Positions 24,590 through 37,114 of a DNA stretch of 64,000 bases are shown here, one piece after another (position 1 is the first letter of the stretch; each line of letters opens with the position of its first letter). The translations under genes were made by a program, and so were the position numbers. The stretch lies in the NCBI GenBank assembly GCA_000469685.2, contig LS997566.1, forward strand, positions 15,259,095 through 15,323,094. Direction: 5' to 3'. The DNA comes from Haemonchus contortus (Eukaryota; Nematoda; Chromadorea; Rhabditida; Trichostrongylidae). A model generated the notes under the pieces. It searched no databases. It saw only the letters and a list, made by a program, of their open reading frames with translations, and was not told the origin of the DNA.

Positions 24590-25780
24590 TTGCACCCTGC
24601 ACGGAAGATGAGGCTCGCCGAGCAATAGGGATAATGACAACTGGAAAGCAATTGGCTCGGATCAGTAGAGGCATGGAATATGGTGTAAGATCACGAGGTT
24701 AAACCACTCAACCAAACCATAAGCACTGCGACAATTCAAGGAAAGGTTCCATATGTTTGGAGAAGCAACACTATCGATTTCATCTCTGAACAGGAGGAGA
24801 GCGCGATGGAATGTGCATCTACCGAGGGATTAAGTTGGCTGTTCACACGATGGAGCAGCACGAGCGGTGAGTCGACTCAAGATTGCAGTAACTCGCTCCA
24901 ATTTCGCAGGTTCCGCCTGATGCCAGAGAGCTCTACAACAGATGTCATCTTCAGAAATAGACAAGTGAAGGAGAGATACCGAGAAAAGCGTAGACCCTGC
25001 TACCCAGCCTCATACCATCTGGAAGCGTTCGACTGTCTCCTGCGAGAACAAAAGGTTGCAGAACACCTGATCGGCCGTTCCGAGGAACTATTGTTCACGG
25101 GTCTACACGAAAGTACACACTCCTTACAACCTAGCAAAAGCAGCAGACGTCACGATTAGGATACATCAGGGATCAGCTCTGAGCCCATCCTTCTAACACT
25201 GGATGTCATCACAAATAAGTCTTGGATTGACCTTCAAAGGTAATCCTCCACACTGATGATATCACTAGAAGAGTGCGGGGGAAAATTAAAGTACAAACTG
25301 CACGAAAGGGAGAAAGTGCTGGCGGAGAATAGGCTTTGAATGAACGTGAAGAAGACCAACTTTCTCAGCTCCGAGAAGCCACATAGCCAATCGTAAATTG
25401 TCTGGGAAAGGTTGTCGGGGAGAAATGGTGCAGTACCTCCATGGTCTAAGAGAAAAAGTGCAGTACATCTAATATCTGGAGAGTGACCTAATGGTAGAGT
25501 GGAACAGTCTGCAAGTGTCCGAGCGAAGGCGACACAGATGGAATTGAGTTCATTGGTACCATGCTGTAGGGCAGCGAGTGCTCGCCGGTTAGTGGAAGTC
25601 GTGAACATCAGCTTCACTTCGCCGTAACGAGGATAATCGGTTGGACCTGTAGGATTGTAAGACGCTGAAACGGATTAGAAAGGCGTCATGACATTTTGAA
25701 AACTGCTGCTTTAATGAAGAATAGAAAGCAGCATTTGCGATGGCACGTACTAAGAAGACCACATACGTGATCATCCGATA
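24590..25780 (+). mobile_element. Non-LTR retrotransposon (LINE) reverse-transcriptase remnant
   Basis: Plus-strand reverse-transcriptase landmarks occur in the correct order but in different frames. YRGIKLAVHTME is near 24817. LMPESSTTDVIF and KYREKRRPCY-like text (here ERYREKRRPCY) lie at about 24920-25020. RIHQGSALSP is at about 25155-25190, and NVKKTNFLSSEK at about 25335-25380. These match RTE/craniate-type LINE reverse transcriptases, which copy element RNA at a nicked target. Stops and frameshifts throughout make it a relic. Confidence 0.8.
24806..25159 (+). pseudogene. LINE reverse-transcriptase fragment, 117 codons
   Basis: This is the longest open piece of the relic. The family core FRLMPESSTTDVIFRNRQV (compare the usual GFMPGKSTTDAIF) is followed by YREKRRPCY and a decayed stretch where the catalytic palm begins. 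The YADD motif region is not preserved in frame. Confidence 0.75.
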
Positions 25781-26209
25781 AAGTAGACAATGGAATAGCC
25801 TCAGTCAAGGCTCCACCCCCAATTCCCTGGGGGATGGGGAGGCGGTGGGGGTGTCTCGAACTTCAGTAGGGTTGGGAGACGTTCGACCAGATATCCACGA
25901 ACTGTTTTCGATTCTTTCTAGGTTTTAAAGGAGGCGATACCGCCGGAAAGTCAGCCAATGATGTTTCAAAGAAATCTCGTGAGATTTCAAGACCGCTTAA
26001 ATACAGAAAGCATACTATTGGTATCTGCCGGGTAGAAGACTATGCAGTAGGTAATTAGCGCCAAAAATCGTGACCATTGTACACCACACCCAGGTGAAGG
26101 CGTAACCTCCCGGCCTTATAGAGGTTACAACGTTTGCAATTGAGCACACATGTTGGAAATATTCAAATAGTTGACCAGATTATTCAATATAACAAAATAT
26201 AACAGCAAA
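25781..26209. other. Gene-free stretch with G-rich tract
   Basis: A G-rich run at about 25826-25880 (GGGGGATGGGGAGGCGGTGG) could form a quadruplex. No gene is seen. Confidence 0.4.
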
Positions 26210-26490
26210 AGAGTGAGGGCCACTCTAGAAGACAATCTCCAGCATTTTTTTCTTGCCGTAGCTAGCTTTTTGCGTAACGGCACACGACGGAAATCTCGTT
26301 TGAACATCCATTTACTTGTCATTATCTCAAGTAACTCTCTACTTTATCGCACTTCGAGCATACTTTTGTTTTTCAGAATTTTACTGGATTTCGCGCTTTT
26401 TTCGACAACGATGAACTATTTTGCACCAACACTTTCTTACTTTGCTTCAAAAAAGTACCTGAGAATTGTCGTGATCTCGAACGTGAACTG
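26210..26490 (+). repeat. Dispersed repeat ending GTCGTG...GAACTGAGCC, copy B
   Basis: It shares order and wording with copies at 14930-15085 and 41660-41820: CGACAACGATGAACTATTTT, AAGTACCTGAGAATTGTCGT, then GTGAACTGAGCCTTT at the end. The open frame across it is probably not a gene. Confidence 0.45.
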
Positions 26491-27404
26491 AGCCTTTGAG
26501 CTAATCATCGGAGACGTGTAGTAATGAGTGTGGGGGCAGAATGCTAAGAATTACGTACCAGATGCAGTTAGTCAAGTAAAGGCCCTTCTTCGAGTCTTTC
26601 TTGAAATTTCCACCAATCCATTTGAACTTTTCCGCTAGTTTCATTATGCCTCGTGCCTTGCTTGGGGTATGTACATGACACCCTATCAATACAACGCAGA
26701 GAAGCAAATAAGTAATGAAGTAAAAAGTCAATCCGAAAAATTACGAACTCACCTTTTTAACCTTCAACAGCGCATCCTGTTTCTTATGAAAATAAGATCA
26801 GTTCCAGAAGCGTAATTACTTTGTTCCTGTTGACGTCAACTTCTCGATACGTCGCTAGATTAACGTAACCAAGAACGGAGCAGAAGGTGAATGACTTCAT
26901 TACAATAATCAAATTCTCACATATTATTCTCATCACAGTCTATTTGTAGTAATGACTCACACTCAAAACAACCAGGCCTGCCTTATACAAAATAGTGGAT
27001 TTTCGAGAGTAAAGTCAAATTTGATTAGAAGACTACTTGACCGATAAACCTATTCTGGGCCACGTGTTCGCCGGGTGACGGTATTTCTCTCCGAAGAATA
27101 CTGCTCAAGTGGATTCTTATATCCGCTTGGGCGGTGGAACCTTGGCCTCTGAAGAAGACGATAACGTCGAATGGTTGAGCCGTTATTTGATAGATTGTTC
27201 CTCCTGACAACCTCTCACGGCACAAGAATATTCTAGTCACTTTCTTTAGCCTAACCGTCGGCGAACTTCAGCAAGACTGATCTGACCAGGGAAGGACCCC
27301 AAATGACAATTTGAAGCGGGACTTATACTGTTAAGGTATTTCTGGACGCTGATTTCAGTGATTTCAAATATTCTCCCAAATTTGCTGAGCGACTCTCCGA
27401 ACGA
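26491..27404. other. Gene-free stretch, nothing recognised
   Basis: No supported feature. Confidence 0.3.
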
Positions 27405-28313
27405 AGTTATTAGGGTAGTCTCAGTACTTCACGCAACGAGCACTTAGGACATAGAGGCAACAGCGCTGACAGCCGTGATTTGGAGCAGTTATTATTGTGA
27501 TGCTTCATAAGCATTAGACCATGGATCAAATTTTTTATAGACGTGGTTTTTGTATGTTGCTGGGCATTTTCCTCAAGAACAGGAAAACCTTTGTACGTTG
27601 GCATTACCATTTTCACCGGCCTTTTTTATGCCTAAACTGGTCAGGTTCTTATCTAAATCATTCAATATATAATAGTAACAATTCCACTGAGCTTCTCATT
27701 CACTCTACATTCACAGTATGTTCAGATCACATACCAAACGAAACGGTTAGCAGTACCTTACATGACTTAAGTGAGTCCTTTAGAAACCAGTGGCATGTTA
27801 GAGCAAAAGCGAAATCATTTAATTTTACGTGCGAAACGGAATTTGAACTACTCATCCTCCCTTAGCCTTAGAAATTTGTTTGAAAGACAGCATTTATAGT
27901 GCTTCATCAATAGTGCGAAATTGACGGTAAGCAAATGATAGCGGACGAAGAGTAGAGTCGCGAGTGTGCGCGCACAAGTTAAGATCATGAGCGCCCACGC
28001 ATGTGGCGATATTTTTGAGCATCTCACTAAACGACAAGGGACAGCTGTGAATCGGACTTTCATCACCTTTGTTTGCTTCTGCTGCTAGTTACATGACCTC
28101 CAGAAATGCTCAAGAGTACACGCCAGCAACATTAATGTCCCGTTCTCGAGGAAAACGCCCGAAGAATGCGAGACCCTCACAAAACCCGATTCATGGTTTA
28201 ATGCCTATGAAGCGTCACACCTACCATTGCTCTAAATCACCGCTTTCAGCGATGATGCTTCAGTGTCTTAAGTGCTCGTTTGCGTTAAACACTCATCTGA
28301 GACCATCTTCATA
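27405..28313. repeat. Long inverted repeat (arms about 200 bp)
   Basis: The segment 27405-27610, reverse-complemented, aligns with 28100-28313 at roughly three-quarters identity. Shared strings include TAAGTGCTCGT, TGGTTTAATGCCTATGAAGC (or the variant TGGTCTAATGCTTATGAAGC), and AAATCAC-GCT-TCAGCG. The translated arms give similar peptides (IHGLMPMKRH and IHGLMLMKHH), but the changes fall at all codon positions, so coding is doubtful. It is probably a TIR element with a unique centre of about 490 bp. Confidence 0.6.
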
Positions 28314-30672
28314 ATTCCGTTTGGAGAATCGTTTGGCAAGCCAGGATGTAGCAGTATAAATCTCATTTCAAACGGCCACCTCGACTTCGGATCCTTCCAT
28401 TGTGAGGAGAACGGAAAATGAACCCCACGTTGGTCACATTCAATGACATGACTCGGAGCTACAAAAGTGAACATGAATGCCACCCGTTGCTTGAAGTTGC
28501 TCCGATACAGGAGCACGGTCACAAGCGTCTGACGTCTAGAAGGTTCTGAAAATAGTGGGCAGCAGTGAGTGTCAAGGCCGCTTTTTTAGCCTTCAATGCC
28601 CCATGTAAACTTTTTATAAGACGTACAAAGATTCTTTCTTGTGAGAAAAAGTGAGAGCACATTCATCACAAACAATGTTACTGGACGTTGAATTTTCTGT
28701 CGAGCAGCTTCGTAGAAGTCCTCAAGGCTAGTTGCAATCTCCTTTGTTGTTTTTACCATGTGACGACAACATCGTCAAGATCTACATGGAATTGATCATT
28801 CATATGATCTACCGACCGCGCGCCAAATGGGGATATAGTGGATGGATGGAAAAGACATCGGCATGTTACATTTTCTTTTAGCTTTGTTTTGGTATTGTCA
28901 TTGAATCGTTTTACTGCTGACCCCTTCAGAAGCGAGTTCTTAATAAGGTTGGTGTTGATCGGCCTCGAGTATCGATCCGATATCTATATTCTATATTCTA
29001 AAGCTCTTCTACCCATTTTCGCACTTGCGTCGAGAGCTATTTTGGATGTTCATTATAAAAACACAAGGAACATGTAAAGGGAGAGCATGAGAATAGCTCT
29101 CTTCTTTTTTGAGATCAAATAGCACATATGGTAGAAAACTGATTGAAAAACAACATTTGGAGCGAGTGTGAGGCCAAGTACGCTTGTAGACTGTTAGGAA
29201 TGTTTTGATGATAATATCACGAAGGATTTCCCCACCGAAGAACACTCCATACATGATTCACTTGAAGTTCAATGCCAATCCAGTCTTCAAGTGATATCAT
29301 AATGCAAGAAGGAGATGGTAAGCATTGCGACAGAGAAAGAGAATAAAAGGGTGTCACGACGGATTACAGGAAGAGATTATAAACAAGGTCGTTTTATCGA
29401 AATACCTATTTTCTTTCTTTACTCCAGTAAACCCTCACCCAACCAAAACCCTTATACCTATACATACCGAACTTAGCTGATTTTGTAGCCCGAATTCATA
29501 CGTCCTATACAGTAATCTTTACCAGACCTTTTTTCAAAGTTTTAGCGAAGAAGATGAGTGGGAGGAGGCGTAGAGCCGCGACTGCCTTAATTCCTGCCCA
29601 TTACAGCGACCAACTTCCTGCATGGGTGGATCGGGTGTATGGGATGCATTTTAGTTGGGTTTTATCAGTACTCTCGATAAAGATGAAAGATTCAAAGATT
29701 CAGAGAAGAAGATAGTGTAGAAGTTGTACTCTCGATACTAGAAGTGGTGAAAGTCAGTCGAGAATGCCGTTTTCTCAATACATCTTTTCTGAGAGGATTC
29801 CCTTGACAACACGGAAAAACGAATGCATGTACTACTAATCCAGGCATTGTCATAAAAACATTTCGCTTTTTTGATTATTGACATGTCGCTCACGCACCAC
29901 GGCTGAAACGCTATGAGTAAGGCCGAGGAAAGAGGGGGAGGATGTCCGGCGTGGAACGATTGCTATAAGGAACAAGAACGTGCTCGGAGTTCAGCAAGAC
30001 TCGGTACAACACATATGATTTCAGCAATTTGATTCTCGATTATTATTTTCCCATTACTCTTAATGTAGTCGATTTATAGTAATCGCCCACAGTCCCACAT
30101 CAATTACGTTGCCCTTCAATAAGAAATTGAGTGTCAACAAATAAAGACACATGTTCAGCGGCCGCTGAAGAGTGCAGAGTGACACAAATGGCAGATAAGA
30201 CAAATCGGACCACGCCATGTGAATGCTAACCTATGAACTTCTTACGAGAACAAAAGGAGACATCAACTTGCCCAAATTATCGCAAAAATAGGATTCGTGG
30301 TTTGCGCAGGTTTGCTAGTCCGTTTGTGGCCGAGAAGTGAAAGCGTTTTTAATTTGAAATACTCTAAACTGAAAATAGATATGTTTTGAGGCGGAACGAG
30401 AGCAAAGATCCGTAAATTGAGTCGGCTGAGATTTTTGCCAACTCGTCATCGATGACTGATGAGGTACTCTACGCATGGAAATTGGCTCAACTCAATCGCG
30501 GATTTGGTTAGGAATGAGGAATGCACGTGTGGATTAGAATGATCAAATGAAAATAGCCGCCCCACCCCTCACATGTATCGTCCATTTGTCATGTATAGGC
30601 TGAAATTGAAATGAAAAAAATTGGAGCATAAATGAAGAACCTCGATCGTGTTCGAAAGGCGTATGCCCTTTG
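28314..30672. other. Gene-free stretch, nothing recognised
   Basis: No exon chain, repeat end or transposon protein that I can support. Open frames do not exceed about 85 codons. Confidence 0.3.
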
Positions 30673-30847
30673 TACCCAGGAGGCCTGGAATAAAGCGATG
30701 AAACAAGCCAATGGCGAACTTCCAGAAGCACTTCTATGAAGGTAATCGGAATCGTCAAGGTACCCAGGAGGCCTGGAATAAAGCGATGAAACAAGCCAAT
30801 GGCGAACTTCCAGAAGCACTTCTATGAAGGTAATCGGAATCGTCAAG
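30673..30847. repeat. Perfect 88-bp tandem duplication
   Basis: The unit starting TACCCAGGAGGCCTGGAATA occurs at 30673 and again at 30761, identical throughout and joined without spacer. Perfect identity suggests a recent event or an assembly or replication-slippage product. No gene covers it. Confidence 0.93.
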
Positions 30848-32289
30848 CGTAGAATATGTATGAATCTATACAAAGAACTAAGAGCTGCCAGTATTTGATC
30901 AACCGAAACTAGCGCTTTTTAAACATTAGGTTACATTTGTCAACAGAGCGTAGCTTGGGCTCCTCGTGACCGCAAAAGAGAAGAGGAAGTTCTGTCCGAA
31001 GTTGTTGTTGGAAGTGTGTTCCTGGAGGAGGAAAAAATATTCATAGCTGAGCATTACTTCCGCTTACATAAAAGCGGTCATTAAGGTGAACTGAGTTTTA
31101 GAAAGGTGGTAGAGCAATTCCGAGATGATCGAGAGGAGTGGGAATGACGCTATGAGTAATGAGATAAAACAAATGCAGTCCTGTGTCTATATTAACAAAA
31201 CTTCGCCGATCTGATAACTGAATTCGGATTTGAGTCAAATCCGAGGTCTTGTAGACGTAAGAAGATACCTGAGACTAGTAAGTAATCCGGCTAACCTGAG
31301 ACTAGTAGGTAATCCGGATACTGAAAACCACGTATGTGATCTCCAACGTGCTTCCCATTCACCCCGACAAATTTGCGGTTGAATGCCTCGAGCCTGAACG
31401 TCAGTGGTACGTCCGTTTACCGATTGCTCGGAAACCCAGTACAGACTGGTCAACGCCTAACAGAGCCAGATACGCTGGCCGAGGTGGAGTACCGGAAAAG
31501 GTTTGACCATGCTGGAAGACGATCCAGACTTTTTGAGGAGTGTGCTGTTCTCCATTGGAAGTCACATTCACTAGAAGGCTGCATAACCCGAGTGTAATGT
31601 ACTGTAACTAAACGTGTTGCTTAGGGGAAAGGTGGGCAAAGCTGGAAAGCTGAGTGTGTTGCCTCTTCTTATTATCATCCCAGCTTAACCCTTGAGTTGA
31701 GTGCTTCACTTCCACGGTAGCGGATGCTTTTGTCCAGATGTAGGGGTCATGAAAATGTATGGACACCCATACGCTGTTTAATGATACCCCGGTTATGAGT
31801 TGAATTCGAGATCTAGAAGAATAGGGCACGAGGCCCCGCAAGGGTCCTCCGATCTACTCCATGTGGCCAGAGTACCAGAATATGGTCACGTAAGGTATGA
31901 CGAGGTCATGGGAATTTTGTTGGGAGATCCAGGACGCTGAGCTTCCGACGAGGCCTCATTTGGTCCATATGCAAATGAAGCTGCTCCTTTATTTAACTTG
32001 CGAGAATGAAACTTGTGACAGCTGTGCATGGTAATGAGAAAATTACGAGCAAAGATTGGCATCGCAAGAATATCCTGCAGGAGGCGAATATCCGGGATTT
32101 GGGGGGGGGGCTTGCTCCGAAAGGGAAGATTCGAGAGCAACAACATGCGATTTCGTGAGATTACCTCAATTAAGCTAAGAAAGGGGACGTAATCTGCTTC
32201 GCTGGTATAACTGGTTACATTCATAAATCAAATACTACTCCGAAGGAGTCCTTTACGATTAAAATGGATCGTGTCAAAAGTGCAAGGGC
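30848..32289. other. Gene-free stretch with a short tandem duplication and a G10 run
   Basis: A 30-bp near-perfect duplication lies at about 31267-31320 (ACCTGAGACTAGTAAGTAAT / ACCTGAGACTAGTAGGTAAT), and a run of ten G at 32101-32110. The frames at 31373-31597 (+) and 31886-32224 (-) have no recognisable domain. Confidence 0.35.
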
Positions 32290-32530
32290 AGAAGTTGTGT
32301 AGTGGAGCGGTGCACTTCACACACGCATGGTCACGGGTATAGATCCCGCCTTGGCTAGCCAGGCCTTTCATCCCTGCGCGGTCAGTATATTGGCACCAGT
32401 CGCGTCTGGGAGCCGCAAGTCATTTATAGGCCACATACGCATTCAATAAGCCACTACGATTCTGAATTGAAGTCGAATGCTTGAGCGAATCCCTCTGACG
32501 GGATCGATTAACGCCCCAAGACTTTATCCT
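32290..32530 (+). repeat. SINE-like repeat, full length with decayed B box
   Basis: Head (ACACACGCATGGTCACGGGT), decayed B box (GGTATAGATCC), body (TATATTGGCACCAGTCGCGT, a CCGCAAGTCATT segment, CACTACGATTCTGAATTGAA) and tail (CGGGATCGATTAACGCCCCA) are all present in family order. Confidence 0.78.
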
Positions 32531-33569
32531 CCTAGAATAAATGCAAATGCAGGTGAAGTGAGGCTATAGAGTAATTCACACATGACAATTCCTTCGCTGT
32601 TGTACTATTGCTGAACTATACCGGATCAATTATTCTATGAACTTCTTTGTGGTTATTCAACTGGAATAAAAACGGGCTGTTGAGGTTCTATCAGTGCAGC
32701 CGTGTTACAGCTACCTGCTGTTCGGGGTTTCTACTCAGGTACACTCTTCACAAATAACGTTGACATATCCCTTCTTGAGAGCTGAAGAGTTCTTGACGAC
32801 TGCGCAAAAGCTTAAAGACTAAAAGAGCTAAAAGAGTGCCTGGGTCTGCTATAACGAACTTTGGTTGTTGGTTGTTCAGTTACGAGCTTGTCATTAGTAA
32901 GCACGATGCAACCAGCGAAGCAATGGTAATGTAATGCCGATCATCAAGTTCGCTTCCTTGACTTCCCACACCAGATGAAGTACGCAGCTTTGCCCGTAAC
33001 TATCCGACCTTGTGGGAAGCACGGGGGTTCATGAGCGCTGCTCAGAATTTCGGGCAAATAGTACCGCTTTTTCGGAGTCCACTCTGCAAGTCTATAATGA
33101 TTTCCGTGCAGAATGATGGAATTCCGGTCGTAAAGTTGCAGACTCACAATTAATTCTCGCACACTGTCCAGAGTTTCAAAAACTCTCATCACAAAAAGTT
33201 CAAATGAGGTCATCCTGAGCTAGCGAGATGAATCTTGCACTTGGTATTGAAGGCCGGATGAGAACAACGAATGTGTATCTCCGACGAGCCCATAAATACC
33301 GTCTCCATATTCCCTCATTCCACAAATAGCACATATGGTCGGTTATAGTGGTTAAACACAAACCCTGCTGTTGCGACACAAAAAACGGGAATGAAGGGCG
33401 AAAGAGGCGAAACGAATCACTTACATTTAATTATTAAACAAATACTCACAAGACTTTTTAATTTTTCTTTTTATGAAATCCTCTCTAAGTATGTGACGAT
33501 CCCTCAGGGGTCAGACCTAAAGAACCTTTAGTATAACCAATTGCTCTCGACAAAAATGGGGGACAAAGA
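32531..33569. other. Gene-free stretch; one unassigned minus-strand frame
   Basis: The minus-strand frame 32944-33213 (89 codons) has protein-like composition (LYDRNSIILHGNHYRLAEWT) but no family I recognise and no clear splice partners. It may be an exon or a decayed element. Nothing else is seen. Confidence 0.3.
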
Positions 33570-33800
33570 CGTTCTTCTGGCGTTAGTTGGTCTCGTTTTT
33601 GTGATGGCATCCTCACATTCGACTTCCATTCACAATCATAGTGACAGTTTGAGTACCTATGTCGCCTTTACAATGAACTGCGGTGGCCGGCCGATATACC
33701 AGTTGGTGCTTCTTTACCCCCGGACGGAATAAGCCGACCCCAGAGAGATGGCACGATTGACGTGAGCAGATACCGATGCAAGCTTCGATCCCCGGACTGT
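33570..33800 (-). repeat. SINE-like repeat, diverged copy
   Basis: The minus strand reads a B-box-like region (GGGATCGAAGC), body segments GGTCGGCTTATTCCGTCCGG, AAGAAGCACCAACTGGTATA, CACTATGATTGTGAATGGAA, and a tail leading to ACTAACGCCAGAAGAACG. It is more diverged than the 12.1- and 21.2-kb copies. Confidence 0.68.
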
Positions 33801-35415
33801 GCTTGTCTGAGAGTACACCACTTGTCACCACACCACCTCCAATGGGCCCTTATCGCTATATTCTTTCCGTAGTGGCCGTTTTTTGATTGAAAATCTGAAC
33901 TGCTAAACAACAAACGTAATCTCAGCTAGTTTTTCCAGATTTTCGAAGAAACTTGGAACCGAGGCTAATACCACCCTCTTCTGGGAAAATTTCTATCCCG
34001 CTCACCTATACAGGGATTCTCATTCATAAGTCATTCTCGAACAGAAAAAGGTAATGAAGATAATCGTACTGGCATGTAATGACATAGAGACCGTCTCAGT
34101 TGAATATCCACAACAATTAATACAAAAATTCACGAAAAAGTCACAATTCGCAAGAAGCTTTCCAATAGGCAGTTAATTTTTATAGGCAAAGAGAAGTTGC
34201 TAAACAACATGTGGGGCAAACAAACAAACTTACTCACACTGCTTCATGTGCCACACATATCACTCTTCCTAATCCAACAACCGTGTAATGTGTTGACCAA
34301 AACGAGATATCTGGAAGGGCTCAACAAGGCTTAGGAGAATGAAACGCTTCCCTGACAGGATCAACAGCAGCAAATTCGTAAAGAAGATTATGTGACACCC
34401 GTAGAAAACGGAACTGAGCTCGCATCTTGCTCATTGTTTCTCAGTTATGTATCTTCTTCACTGGGAGCGTTCACTCCAACAAGTTCTTCACTGTCGAAAA
34501 ACAGGCAAAATCAGTAGTGAGAGGAAAGGAAATGAATAGAGTAGGAAGGGTAGTGTCTGAAAGGCATATATCTCGCAAGGATGCCTTTTCTAGTACCTCC
34601 AGTCACCCAAGTCGGCAACTCAGATGTACCTGAGCACTTACTCGTTAAGCTAGCCATGTTTATTTGCATTCTTACTCACACAGAACTTTTCTGGCCATTT
34701 CTGCCTTTTGTTTTTTGGTGATACACTAGGCCTGATTGTAATTGCATTGCTTTCCTCATACCACTTCATCAAAGAAAACAAAACATGCAGTTGCAATTAG
34801 GCAAAGTGTGCTAGAAGAACAGAAAAGACAGAAGAACCAGAAATTTCCCTATTGTGATTGCGTTTGATGGCTTTAAAGTACTTTATTATAGGGCTAATAC
34901 GAATGTGCTCAAGCGAGATTAATTCTTTCAATTGAAACGCTTGAAGGTCCACTTCACGGTAACTTTGAAGCAACCTTTTCTAGAAAAGCGGAAACGATGG
35001 TGCAGAATGATGCATCCAAGGCGGAGGAAGTGAGAAGGTACCCAACATTCGTAAAATTTAAGGAAGAAAAACAATACTCGACAGTAATTCTCATCATGGC
35101 ACATTTTAGGGCGCATCAAAACCACAAAAAGATCAAATTGTAGCAAAAGTACCGAGATGTGCCTTCCACTATCACTATAGGTCGGGGTTGTATGAAAAGT
35201 TTTGGACTACTGCGACCTTAGTTTAGCCACTTTCTGCTGTTCACTTGTAATCTTTCCTAGAACACTTTTGCCCCAAGTATCCCACACGCCCAGGGGACGA
35301 TATCAATTGTTTGGATTTCCATCATATTTGCTCAATTGTGAAAGTCACAGTATCCACAACACCTCCGAGTTTGAGTGAGGTTGTCGAAGCCGGTCGTTGA
35401 GCCCTATTCGCGCTT
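33801..35415. other. Gene-free stretch, nothing recognised
   Basis: No supported gene or repeat. Frames of 68-81 codons are unassigned. Confidence 0.3.
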
Positions 35416-35709
35416 ATGCCGAGCTTTTTTTTGACCCGTCAACAAGCCTCTCCTGGGATCCAGAGGAGTGCTAAGTTGAAGATATGGAGAACCTCTTCAG
35501 AGTGGGCCCCCTATTATGTGATTTCAGTTGAGCCAGATCTGATCCGATTAGTGGCCGTTATGGATAGGAATGGAGGAGAAATTGTTGAGCTACATCGTGA
35601 AAATGTTAAATACAGGGAAAGAGACGAACAGGTATTTTTTCGCATACATAGATGTGTGGCACTATACGCTCAGTGGGGTGCGGAAGCTTCCCAGAAACGC
35701 TTGGAATGA
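35416..35709 (+). pseudogene. Possible LTR-retrotransposon integrase C-terminal fragment
   Basis: A 97-codon frame contains KIWRTSSEWAPYYVISVEP, then a hydrophobic strand LIRLVAVMDRNG and EIVELHRENVKYRER. This resembles the small SH3-like tail of Gypsy/Pao-type integrases (a pattern like W-x-GPY-V followed by H-x-x-x-VK), which binds DNA after the catalytic core. No core, LTR or other domain is seen nearby, so it would be an isolated relic. The assignment rests on pattern memory only. Confidence 0.4.
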
Positions 35710-36856
35710 GAAGGATCAGGATCACATTGTAGATAGCCTACTGAAGGTCGTAGTGTACTGCTGCTTGATATGTAGGAGATGAGGGTATCAAATGAGTGAG
35801 AAATGTATAAATATAGGTAGAATTTGGAATGGTATAAGTAGGAAAAGGAGGATGGAAGCACGAAATAAGCAAAAGTCGATGTAATCGAGGGTCGCATAAA
35901 AATGCAAGGTACTTTGCATGTGTCAAAGGTCTTGGTATGGTTACGTGAGTGGAGTCACCATGCGATTTTGCGGCTGCATTTGATTTCCAGCGGTTACCGT
36001 ATCGCTTGTTGGGGACTACAAATGATTACCACATGAAAAGACTTTTCCATGAGAGCTCTGAACGGAATCAATGATTTGTCTCAGGTCAGTGGAATGTAGG
36101 TTCTACTGAAATCCACTGGCTTGTTCTGGAACGAATGGAGATACAATGTTCTGACGGCCAATCGGGAAAATGGGTGGTCAGTGGGATAAACACGACGTTA
36201 ACGCTGTGGCCTTCGCAATCAGCAGCGCATTTATTTTTCTTTTCAGTGTTCGTGCATGTTTTTTTCTCAAAGTGCCCATTCAGTGAAAATGAAGGCAGCA
36301 TCTTCTAAGAAACTATGATGGCTTCTTCATTTGGGTGAGCAATGTGAAGGTTATAAATTGCTTACAAACCCCAATGACGGCAGACTGGCGGCGATCATGA
36401 TGTCACTCTAAAAAATGAATAACTATCCCTGTTGTATGACCTTCACAAAATCTGCGATCGGTTGAGGACGTGGGTGGATAAGAAATTCTTGCGATAGGGG
36501 ATGAGGAAGCAGCTGAATGTATATTTATGTATGTTATCTTTCTCTAGTCAACAATTAAACGCACACTGAAAGACAGTGAAAAAATGCAGAAGACCAGATA
36601 TATGGGAGAGTTCATTGGTTTCCGTGTTAGAGAAAATCTATTACAAATTTAGAGTTCTGTTGCATAGTATTCACCCCAAGAATCCAGTGAGTGGATCATC
36701 AAGGTTGATGTATGGAAGCAGATTTATCGAGCGCCCTTCATTTTAGGTCCTGGAATTTTGTAGATTTTATTTAGACCTATCAGTTGAAACTCTACCGTTT
36801 CAAAGTTGTCGTTTCATCTGAGTAATCCTACTACATATATATAGTTCGGGGGACGG
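35710..36856. other. Gene-free stretch, nothing recognised
   Basis: No supported gene or repeat end. Confidence 0.3.
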
Positions 36857-37100
36857 TCAAGTCGTGCGTCCGAGGGGGCGCGCGGCGAATTGCGCGGCGA
36901 AAATCATACCTATTCTGACGACTTTAGCGCCTATTGCTTGGGACCAATTTTGAAGTGCAGTAGAATAGTAGGATCAGCTGACCTTACTGATCTACCCTAC
37001 TTTCGATTTGGGCCCCAATGATAGGTGCCGGAGTCGTCCAAATTCGCCACGAACTTCGCCGCACAATTTGCCGCGCGCGCCCTCGGACGCACGACTTGAC
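36857..37100. mobile_element. GC-rich 244-bp foldback element
   Basis: The left arm GTCAAGTCGTGCGTCCGAGG is repeated inverted at the right end (37081-37100). The next stretch, GGCGCGCGGCGAATTGCGCG at the left, pairs with GGCAAATTGTGCGGCGAA at the right. Weaker pairing continues inward (GACGACTTTAGCGCCTAT with GACGACTCCGGCACCTAT), so each arm is about 90 bp. TATATAGTTCG lies on the left flank and CATATAGTTCG on the right, perhaps a target-site duplication. GC content is far above the surroundings. Confidence 0.8.
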
Positions 37101-37114
37101 ACACACCCATATAG

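Noticed and set aside
32944..33213. 89-codon minus-strand frame that could be an exon
   Set aside because: The composition is plausible, but without a family match or partner exons it cannot be distinguished from chance or a decayed element.
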